NCBI RefSeq assembly: GCF_040054535.1
Contig: NC_090781.1
Location: forward strand, 19,642,760 to 19,706,759
Direction: 5' to 3'
DNA: 64,000 nucleotides
Origin: Antennarius striatus
Taxonomy: Eukaryota; Chordata; Actinopteri; Lophiiformes; Antennariidae
Every line of letters begins with the position of its first letter. Within the stretch, counting starts at the first letter, position 1. The notes beneath the pieces were generated by a model, which did not search any database, was not told the DNA's origin, and was given only the letters and a program-made list of their open reading frames with translations. Positions 19,910 to 64,000 of this stretch are shown here, one piece after another. Made by a program: the position numbers and the translations under genes.

Positions 19910-22824
19910 GTAGGCTGTCCGACGCCGTCGGTGTGTGTGGATTCGAAGCAGGCGTTGTTCTCTCCTTGCTGTGGGGGGTTTTCTGTCGGAGACGCAGAAA
20001 CGCGTCGCCGGTTTTAATCAGTGAATTCCGACCGCGTTCTCTGAGGAAAGTTAAGTGGCTGAGGCGTGTCGGTCTCTCCTAGACGCACGGATGAAACACA
20101 TTCACACTGGAAATGTTAATGCGGATCATTTGGAGCGGTGTTTGGTGACTTGATTAATCGCGTTAACATCGTTGACTGCGTTTGTTGGCTTCAGCGGGAA
20201 TGGAACGCACAAAACGTCGATAAATCATAGCCTTGGGTTCGGTGGGATTCTGGAGGCGCGGTGGATTTATTCCCCTGCTTTACCCAAACGATCCGCGCTT
20301 TTTGTCGCTGAAAAGATAGTTGAGTCGTATGACTTCAGTTTATTCTATGCACTCCTCTTAATTCTCCGTCCGCCTCAAGTCCGCTGTTGCTGGGAGAGGA
20401 CGGGGTGGGGGGGTGGGTGGGGTGGGGGGGCTCAAGGTCACAGACTTCTGATATTGACAGATGTTGACTTCTCAATGACGCCGGAAGGACTGTCCTGAGC
20501 TGTTATCAGATTGTTATTTATGGATATTACATTGGCGATGCGTGAAGTGAATTTCCTGTCAGACTTTCTTTAAATGACTCCTATAAGTCCATAAATCAAT
20601 TTTATCTTTTTTTTTTTTTCATTACAGGGTAGAACAGAGCCCCCGCCCCCCCCCCCCCACTACATTTATTTATTTCAGATCATCTAGTTTTTGTGTGTTT
20701 TTGGACTGGATTGTCTTTAGTCATATGTCTGAATGTTGAGGTCCTGCAGAAAGTACATTTACACCATTACAAACCTCAAATCCAAACATTTGGACCCCGT
20801 GTAAAACTGAAATCTGAATTTTCTACTCAACTGAACACAATGCAAAGACATAAAAATGAATATATAGAGTCTCTGTGAAGTTTCATGTTGATTTTACATC
20901 AGAAAGAATTAGCAAATTCTTGCATTATGTTATTTTAAGATAGAATAATAAATCCCTCCAAAGGCCGCCCAAAGTATAACAACAGAATCATCAATTTATG
21001 ATGTGTCCAACATTCCTAGAGTTGTGTTTTGCTATGGAACAGAAGATCGGCCTTCAGAGTCCTCTTTAAAATCATCAGTCCATGGTAGAACGAACGATAA
21101 ATGACTGGTTTTATGTGGCACAGCTTTCAGCATCTTTGTTTGCATCGGGCTCGTGGCGTTGATCGTGAAATCCAGCCGTCAAGAGAAGGAAGTTGGGGAT
21201 ATTTTTAGGAAACATCTTGATGTATTGAGGCGATGTTTTCCACGATGAAAGTGATAATTCATCCTGAGTTGAATCGCATTAAACCCACTTGCTCACTCAG
21301 GAGACAGGAAGCCTGGATAACAAGGAGCAGGCAAGGTAATGAAGATATTTCTAGAAGCATATTAAACATGCAACATTGAAATGCAATTCATTTATTCCTT
21401 GAAGCCTGCACCAATGGGTTGCACCGTAAGCCGAAACTAGAACGGGCTTCTGTTGAGCTCTCGGGGTGAGGCTCTTGAGTCGGGGCTGAGGGAAGCAGCG
21501 GGGAGCAATGAATAATGAATGGTTTAGAAAATGTGTGTGAATGTTAGCTGTAGAGTGTGGCGCTAATGCACTATTCTCACCAGAGTTCTCCTTTCTGCCG
21601 TGGAAATCCTCTCAGCAGTCGAGCGGCTGACAGCAAAGCAGAGCCTAAGAAGGACCCCCCACCTCCACCAACCATCCTCCTCATATTGGGTCGGACTCAC
21701 ATTTGTCGTTTCTGCCTGCAGAGATGAGACGCACACTGACATTTAAAGAATGTCTCAGATGGATTTGATTTCATTTTGCAGAGCTGATCTTTTGGAATCT
21801 CCATGAGGTGGTTAGATTTCAATCTGCATTTTGGTAGAGGAATGCTTTTTGCAGCTTTGGCTGAGGTGTGCACTTTGAAAGTGTCTTTGTAGTTTCATTT
21901 GTTTAAAGGCTTGTTTGTTTCTTGCATATTAATACTGGATTATAAATGTAAGTTATTGCTCTTGCTGTATGGCTTTTTTTTCTTCAATTTAATTCTCCCT
22001 AATTATAAAAAATCTTCAACCACTCTCTAGTCACCTTTGCAGTTTTCGTACAGACCCAGCTAAACAAACAGGTTTAGGATTTAGTGTGCACTTTTTTTTG
22101 TGATCTGTCCGGTTGGACGCTGTGAATTTACAAAGGAAAAATGTTTTTAAGGTGAGAATGGTCACTTTCGTCACCAGATGATGCCTGCAGACCTTCAGCA
22201 GCAGCTCTAATTTAGTGGGAAGCATTACTTGATAGTTCCATCAATGAGTTAAAAGGCTGCATGTTCGTGACGGATATCAGTCTGAGTGCGTCTGATGGTT
22301 TCATCTCTTCACCTTTTACAATATATACCATACCTCATTTCTCTGCAGATCTTTATCCAGATGTGTCATTTCATGTGTTTCGGTGGTCCAATTCTCCTAA
22401 CTGGTTCACAGCGATCGCTCTCCAGAGAGAATACATCTACTGCTTCATTTCTCTCTCCATACTTCCCACTCGTTATCCCATCTCTACGTGTATTTTACAG
22501 TAGCTATTTTCTCCTCTCCTGTCATACTGTAATTCCCAGGCGTTGCTCAACAGCTGCATAACTGCAGGGCATAAATAATGGAGAACTTTCCCCTTGTTCC
22601 CCAACACACACATGTACAGTATAACACAGTAACTCCTACAGTGTGTTCTAAGCTAAACCTCTGGGGTCCAGCTCTCAAGACATCTTAACCGAGTTCTGAG
22701 TTTCCAAAGAGGACCTCAGGGGATCGCTTATTCATCTTTCTTATTCATGAAATCCACGGCTCTGTTATGTAACTGTTTGGCCCAGTTATTTGGAGCGACT
22801 ACCAGTGTAAGTGGCTGTTAATCA

Positions 22825-22906
22825 TACCATTAATAGTATTAATGGTATGACTCAAGTCGTACCATTAATAGTATTAATGGTGTGACTCAAGTCGTACCAT
22901 TAATAC
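22825..22906. repeat. 35-bp near-palindromic tandem repeat
   Basis: Two full 35-bp units (22825-22859, 22860-22894), differing at one base, plus a 12-bp third start. Each unit holds the dyad TACCATTAATAGTATTAATG followed by GTA and then TGACTCAAGTCG. Confidence 0.92.
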
Positions 22907-23806
22907 AGACCAGGGGTCTCTGCTCATTATCATCACCATAAGAAGTGTTTGGGAGTCTAGATCACAAAGGATGAGTCAAGTCGGATTTTCACGATCAGGT
23001 AATTTTTTTGTTTGTCACGTGGTGTCAGCTTCTGCCAATGGTTGGGGGTGGGGGCTTCTAACATAATGACTCTTAAGATGATGCTTTGGTTCTTAAGGTC
23101 TTTGTTCTTTGTGTTTACGTTAACGTGCTAAGCTCTTGATGATCCAGAAGTCATTGTGACACTGGAGCCTAATTTTGTGTGATTTCAACACTGCGTCTAT
23201 TCATGAAAAGGAACGGCCCTAAGTAGAGAACATGCCTTCATTAGATCTGAACAGCCGACACATGCCTCATCCCTCCACCCAGGTAAAGAAAAGAAAGTAT
23301 TGAGTGCTTTCGTCTAGCTCAATCAGTCCTTTATTATTCAGGTTCTTTATGGATATTCAGATGGCAACAGGTGCCGTACATGCTGAGCAGAGCCGCTACG
23401 GCGTTCTGCACCAAGGAAATGAACTTTTATTCTTTTCTGAAAAGAGGCACGTATTTAATAAAACATTCCCCACTATCACAAAGTCCATGTGACCCTGTAG
23501 CTTCAGTAAGGATAAGTGGAACGAGACTAAGTCCAGAGGATGAATTTTCCTGCTGCAGATTTGAGGCAAGGACACGTTTATCTTAATGAAGCGAGATGAG
23601 GGACTTCAAACGGGTTTTTGATAAGCAGATTTCCAACAGGCAGCCTCTCATCCAAACCTCCTCCTTCCAGAGGTAGGAAATAATGATGTGTGAAAGAAAG
23701 AAAGAAAAAGAAAGAAAGGAAGAGGAAGAAAGGAGAACAAAAAGAAAACTGTGGAATGCAGGACTGTCGCCTTCAGTCTCCCTTCATTCAGCTACTTTCT
23801 AAACTA

Positions 23807-23809
<3 letters not shown>

Positions 23810-23844
<35 letters not shown>
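23810..23844. repeat. (GT)n microsatellite
   Basis: About 17 uninterrupted GT units within the putative first veph1 intron. Confidence 0.95.
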
Positions 23845-23845
<1 letters not shown>

Positions 23846-24442
23846 TGCAGACTGAGCAGGTGCACATTACACAGAAGTCTAGGGCTGACTGAGCAAAGAG
23901 AGAGGGAGTGATGGGGGGGGTACGTCTTGTCGTCCTACAAAAGACTCAGTGTTGTCTCCCTCGGTGAAGACAGTCGTGGCAGCGGTGGGGCAAAGAGGCA
24001 GAGAAAGAGAGAGGCCCTTCGGTCACATTGTCCTCACATAGCCCCTAAACTTCTCACCCCCCCCCCCCTCTAGCAAGACACCTCCCCTCCTATAACCCCT
24101 CACCCAGTGGCCCACAGGGTGAGAGCGGGAGTGTTACGCTTATCTGGATTTCACTGGAGGAATGTATATTGTCAAAATATTATGCTGTTATTATTCTGTC
24201 TGAATTATGAAGCGTTTAAAGTGTGTATGGCAAAATACAGGTGTGTGTGTGTGTGTAAGAGAGAGAGTGTCTGTGTATATGTGTGTGTGCGAGTGTGTGT
24301 AAAGGCTGCATTCCTGAGCTTGCTGAGCCGTAGCCGGGTGATTAATAGTAACTAGCTGATTGTTTAAGAAGTGAAATTCCTCTGGCCCGTTTTCTTTTTT
24401 TTTCCTTCACTCGCTCAGCCCAGTGGTGACATAGCAGGAAGG

Positions 24443-24448
<6 letters not shown>

Positions 24449-24494
<46 letters not shown>
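24449..24494. repeat. (GT)n microsatellite
   Basis: About 23 uninterrupted GT units within the putative first veph1 intron. Confidence 0.96.
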
Positions 24495-24499
<5 letters not shown>

Positions 24500-25637
24500 G
24501 TCATCACATAAGTTCCTTGTCCTCTACACGACTGTGTGTGACAGATAAATGTCTTTGCTCTGTATTTATAGCGTTTGCTTTTTTTTTGTTGCTTCGGTAA
24601 CAGCAGCCTGGCTCTAACCAATGAGATTCCTCGTGTCGTATCCGGGCAATGGGCAGCTCTCCATAGTCGTCACTCCATAGTCGTCGGCGGCCTGGCAGGA
24701 GAGATAACAGTCTCCCAAAGTGCTCCGCTTTGTGCTGTCCTTTGGTCCAGCTCCAATGTGACTTTCAGGGAAATGGCGTGACAATGAGATGATGTCTGGG
24801 TGTGCAGGAACAATGATGGGAGCAGACCAGCTTTGGGCTTCTTTTAAGGCGAAGGACCCGATTGTCTCGGGATTGTGTGAAGCTATAGGTATAATACATT
24901 TTGGAGACTCTCGTTGATTGTATTTCTGTGTGTAATATTTCCCTCTGCCCCGTTTAAACCTTTTTTTAATGTTTAATTGAGGGTCACGGAAACAGAGGTA
25001 ATGGATAACACAGTGTTTCAGAATTCCCTCAACTCTGACTTCAAGGCTGGCGATTCTTTATTTCCAACCGTAAGGTTAATTTCTAATGGTATCAAAGCAT
25101 CTGGTCTCTGAAACTTAAAAACATAAGTGTATAAAGAATACAATAAATGACATTATCATGTACATCCTTCATGGGAATGCTGAACATCTTTGATGACAAG
25201 GTGAAGTTGAGCTGATGAGCTAAACAGGAGAACATCGGTCGAAATGTCACCAAGGCTGCATTTTAAACAAACACGTCTGAAAAACTGGAAATATTCCCAG
25301 GGTGTGTGTGTAATATGGTGGGTCTGTATGGTTTTGCAGCAGATATGTCACACATTACCAAGGAATCAGTTATGTCACATCATCACATATTAACCTGTTC
25401 TTGCCGCCCCCATAAAAAGAGGGGGAAGACAGAGAGAAAGTCAAAAGTACATTGATGGAGGACGACAAGGATGGAAAATGAGGAAAAGCTTGCTTACTTG
25501 CTTTCATGCAGAGGGTTAAACAGGATGATTGATAGCGCTGTGTGTGTGAAGCCACCTCCAGCGGCCCCTTGTCCAAGCCAGAACAGACAAGCTTTGTTTC
25601 AAGTCAATGTCAGAACAAACAAAAACCAATGCCGTTC

Positions 25638-25713
25638 CAGACTGCAACATCCCGCCACACCCCTGAATTCAATATTTTAACCTGACCTACTTGAATAGAT
25701 CAAAGATCAAAGC
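25638..25713 (-). repeat. Dispersed repeat, inverted copy A
   Basis: Starting ACTGCAACATCCCGCC and ending AGATCAAAGATCAAAGCT, it aligns over its whole length with the reverse complement of 27916-27993, with a few mismatches and small indels. Confidence 0.8.
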
Positions 25714-26246
25714 TTGCATTTACTGTTCTCAGACAATTTGTCCAAATTGAATCATTGCTAGATAAGTGTCCCCAAAATTCATTGGCTTTCTTGTTGTTGT
25801 TTTTTATTTATTAATGTAACTGTTTTTTGACAGACTATCATTGTTCTTCTCTCTTTTAGGCCTTGGCTGTAGAAAGACTCCCTTTCTTCGAAGTATGCCT
25901 CATCTACATGGCAACAGACCTCAGGCAAACTCTGAACTTACACTGTCACCCAGCCCCCAGTTTCCAGGAATGAACTGAAAAGCAATTTTATATTTAGTAA
26001 TCAATATGATGATTCTAAATGATGATTCTAAATGTATTAGTGGTGTTCTCTGTTAATACCTGTGGTTATTTCACCAGCTAGAGAACATTACTGGAACCAT
26101 CATGCCTAAAGGTAGGCCCTGCATTTTAAGAGGGTCTTACTCTCCACGCCAGTAAAACTAGGTAGAAAAACACCATGTTAGATGTTAACCTGGGGTCTTA
26201 AACTGGGTCACACCAGTCCCAAACGTAGTCTAAAACCAGAACCAGG

Positions 26247-60691
<34,445 letters not shown>

Positions 60692-60743
<52 letters not shown>
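60692..60743. repeat. (CA)n microsatellite abutting a veph1 splice donor
   Basis: 26 CA units beginning at the second base of the intron, so the donor itself reads GTACACAC. Confidence 0.97.
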
Positions 60744-60746
<3 letters not shown>

Positions 60747-63700
60747 TTCAGTATTTTTGAATAACCGAATGATTCATTCAAACTAAAAGAAATATTTGCT
60801 GGGATGTTTGTGTTTTCCTGGCTGCTGTGACACATAATTGTGTAATATTCTCCATTGTTTGGACTTCATATTAATATGATCCGCTCACTCTCTGTTTATA
60901 TGGTTTCAGAAATTGATATTTTGCATACCTCAGCGTTCATATGACAATGAATACATTGATGGATGAAGAAAACAAATAACATAAATAAGCCTGCAGCTGT
61001 GAATGTAAAAAAAAACAACCAAAAAAATCGCCGAAGCACACAAAGAACCTACCAGACTTCTCCTCGTGGCTTCCTCCGGATCACTCCTAGCTATTGTGAT
61101 GTTCTCTAAACAGAACAATTGCGTGAAGTTTAAATGGCACTTCTTAAGATGTTTTCCACTTCTAGTCATTTCGCCAGCTTTTTTGGACATGCTTCTGTTT
61201 CCATGGGGTCTGATCGTAAAATCATCACAGAGTTGTTTTCACGCAGAATGCCCACAAGGGGAATGCTCCCTTTCCCAGAACAGACAAGTAAAGACGCCCG
61301 CAAATAGAAGCCATTATTTAATAGCTTCCAGTGTTTAGTGTCCTCATGAGGGGGTCACCGCAATCAGTCAATCTCTGCCACCATGAGTCACTTCTGATTA
61401 GTTAGCTTTGGACTAGGAAAAACCCCCTCCAACCAGCATTTTTTCATTTCCTCATGAAGTCAGGTTTGGATTAGCGACCAAATCAAGGAATCGTATTTAG
61501 ATTAACACAACTCTTCACTGAGGAAGCTGTGCAGAATCTTAAAATTTAATGCTAAAATTTAAATAAAAACTGCTAGACCTTGACTCTTTTGTTTTGTTTT
61601 TTTACACCTGTCTCACACAAATATCAGACATGGTGAACAAGTGTGAGCAGACTTGGGTGAAAAGGGCTTTAAATCTGCATGCATCCCTCTGTCAACCTCA
61701 TGCAGAAGCTGTTATTAGTTATATAAGAGGAGTCAGGAGGAGGCAGCTTGTGGCACATGTTGTGTCCGGATGAGGAAAAAAGAAGTGAGAAGAACCCCAG
61801 GAAGGGTTTAAAAGAGAGACCCATGTCTGAGAAAGTGAACTTGAAATCACGGAAGGGTAGCATCGCTAATAAGTGGCTGTAAACCCCTCCCGACAGGGGG
61901 CACGGCGTTGTCAGACCACGCTACATGACGGCGGCTAATAACAAACCAGCAGGTATTTCCATGAACGCTAAAAGCCAGAGGCAGGAAGTTGTTTGTTGGT
62001 GATGGGAAACAGGCCGATGGGGATGCGGTTGAAGTTTAGTGACTGCATGTGTTTATTTATTCTTATGTTTATGCGTGTTGGACGGAGAATAAATCGTGAC
62101 AACATAAGCTTCGGGTTGTGTCCAATATTGAGAAAACAATTCGGTTGGTGTGGTTTGGGTTATTTTCAGATCTCAATCGAAAGAATTATTTCTGCAGTAA
62201 TTTCACAATCACAACATAATTTACCGCGTAAATCATTGTTGATGCCGACAAACTTGTTGAGTTTATTTCCTGAGGAAATTTACAGTAACTTTAAAATGTT
62301 GTTTATGTTTATTAGTCATCATTTTAATTTTTTCCCCCTACTGTTTGTTGTTTGTTGTTGTGTTTCCAGCCACCCAAGAGCGTACATAGCACACATTATA
62401 ATACTGTTGCTACGGTGATCATAAACTGAATCAGAAACTGCATTGGTACCTGGATCCAAATCATATTTTAAGCAGCTTTCCCTTTGCCTGAGACACCAAA
62501 TGTCATCATCAAATTTCAAAATACAAACATGTGGGTGATCACGTGACCTCTTTCAACACTAGGAACTGTTTCCACTCATAGATATTGATGAAATTGTCCA
62601 AGTCGGTAATAAACTGTCTCTGAGATGAGAGGAAAGGTTCAAGTATGATTCGGGTTTAGTCCAATAATCTATTTCCTTACTTTCTGGCATTTGTTTTTGG
62701 TGCAGCCATCAGGTCTGGTTAGGCTTGGAGTCTTCAGGTTCTCTTTCACTGCCAGGAGAACCGAAGCACAGCAAATCAAACGGAATACTCCCTTTTACTG
62801 TAGTAACAACCTGTGCAGCGTGATTTAAGTTTGGACTCTTGTCTTTTTGCTGAAAATATCACATCTGCTGTAGCGTTCAGCTCCACGCTGAATGATTCAC
62901 GACGTTCACGTTTATAAAAGCTGGTCAAAGCCTTAAAATGTCTATGGAGGAAAACTTTCATTCTAAAATAAGAGCAGAGGAGGCTCAAAGGGGGGAGGGG
63001 GTAGAGATAGGGACCTCAGTGCCACACCCCATTAAAACTAAGCTTTTTGGGGCGAAAGTGATTTTATCAATATTTAATGAAATAATTTGAGGACCACAGA
63101 TCATTTGGGGGCAAGACATTTCAAATACAGTGTGGTTGGACATCTGGCAGCTGAATGACATGAATTTTAAAAAAGCATAATATGGGACCTTGAATGCGTG
63201 CCAGTCAAACATCAAATGGTAGAAAACGCACTTATGGAAACACAACAACTCTGTCTCATTCAGCTGTTTTCACGGTGGTGAATGGAAGCCATTCTAACTA
63301 CAAACATCAATTCGTCGAGATCCGGTAGTTATTTCATAATTGTGTCAGACCTGAATGGTATTAAAGCAAAATGAGAGGAGCTTTTCAAGTTGTGCTGCTG
63401 AGAGCAAACCAGCGTAATCAGCGATCCGGCTGAGGGACAGCGAGGAGCAGATGATTCCTCTTTTTCATTCATGCCAGTGTCTTGACATCACAGGAGGATT
63501 TAGAGGAGCGGTAGTGCTCTCTCATTAGGAGTGTGTGATTGGAAGCGTGTGTGGATGAATGCATTCAGCAAAGCGCATCTGTGGCCTCGTACGACCCCCA
63601 CTGCTCTGCACGTTAAAGGGTTAGCTCTTTTTTTACCCTCCACTTTCTTTCTGTGTTTTTTTTTTTTAAAAATACGGTTCATTTTAAATCTCTGCTGTCG

Positions 63701-64000
63701 TTAAATGAAATTTAGAAACCCGTAACTCAGAGAAAACACTTTCATTACAGCAACATTCTGAAGAAATCTAAGAAGCAAATAAAACCAAAACTGAAACAGT
63801 CTGCATGTCTTCATGCCACCAAATTTATGTGGAAAGCATACTATTAGACGTCAAGTTAGGTTTTAGCATTAACATTTATACAACCTGTGGTTTGTGAATT
63901 TATGGCATTCCTGCATTCAAAGTAATCACCAATAATTTGCTTATATTTTCCCAAATTATAGTGAAACTCGACGCCATTAAAATACCATTGTTAATGAAAA
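60744..64000. other. veph1: veph1 intron running off the right edge
   Basis: 3.3 kb searched for the PH-domain exons (expected sequence EGKLKEK...RWKTRYFTL); none was found. AT-rich, with no other gene recognised. Confidence 0.6.

Larger units (their letters stand above)
19910..26246. other. veph1: Putative veph1 5' intron region
   Basis: No protein-coding exon seen. Contains poly-G/poly-C runs, a 35-bp dyad tandem repeat (22825-22906), (GT)n tracts (23810-23844, 24449-24494), and a repeat copy at 25638-25713 that recurs inverted at 27916-27993. Possible noncoding splice sites lie at 21301-21335 and at an acceptor ending 25859 (TTCTCTCTTTTAG). Confidence 0.5.

Noticed and set aside
60691..64000. 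Search for the veph1 PH-domain exons and stop codon
   Set aside because: No segment matched the expected PH-domain motifs with splice sites. The gene must continue beyond the window.

Overview
The window is vertebrate nuclear DNA, most likely from a teleost fish. Genes are split by GT-AG introns, many only 80-200 bp long. Long (GT/CA)n, (CT)n and (TATC)n microsatellites are frequent, and there are remnants of fish-type SINE, LINE and Tc1-like elements. The three recognisable proteins are vertebrate-specific or vertebrate-like. All gene models here were built by hand: splice sites were read by eye, reading phase was checked across each junction, and the protein was compared with family members from memory. 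No database search was run.

Layout, left to right. (1) 1-1640: no assignable gene; two overlapping minus-strand frames and a compound AT/GT microsatellite. (2) 1802-5024 (+): a small leucine-rich-repeat (LRR) protein gene, eight candidate exons, the last five well supported, ending in a CaaX-like tail CNIL. (3) 7104-15785 (-): complete golim4 (Golgi integral membrane protein 4 / GPP130), 16 coding exons, 683 residues, convergent with the LRR gene. (4) 15786-19640: intergenic, with a tRNA-type SINE remnant and a decayed Tc1-like transposase. (5) about 19640 to beyond 64000 (+): veph1 (ventricular zone expressed PH domain protein, vertebrate Melted). A GC-rich 5' exon is followed by 11 coding exons giving 705 residues; the C-terminal PH-domain exons lie past the right edge. 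(6) 33529-38322 (-): complete ptx3 (long pentraxin 3), four coding exons, 466 residues, nested antisense inside the 15.3-kb fourth coding-region intron boundary set of veph1 (29544-44870). Mammals have the same nesting.

The genes do not form a pathway. golim4 is a cis-Golgi/endosome cycling membrane protein, veph1 is a cytoplasmic/membrane PH-domain signalling modulator, and ptx3 is a secreted innate-immune pattern-recognition protein. The points of interest are structural: the nested antisense ptx3 with an intron inside its prodomain, several perfect hairpins and dyad repeats in introns, two inverted copies of one repeat family in early veph1 introns, and repeat tracts placed directly at splice or promoter positions. 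I found no evidence of a wholly new biological system.
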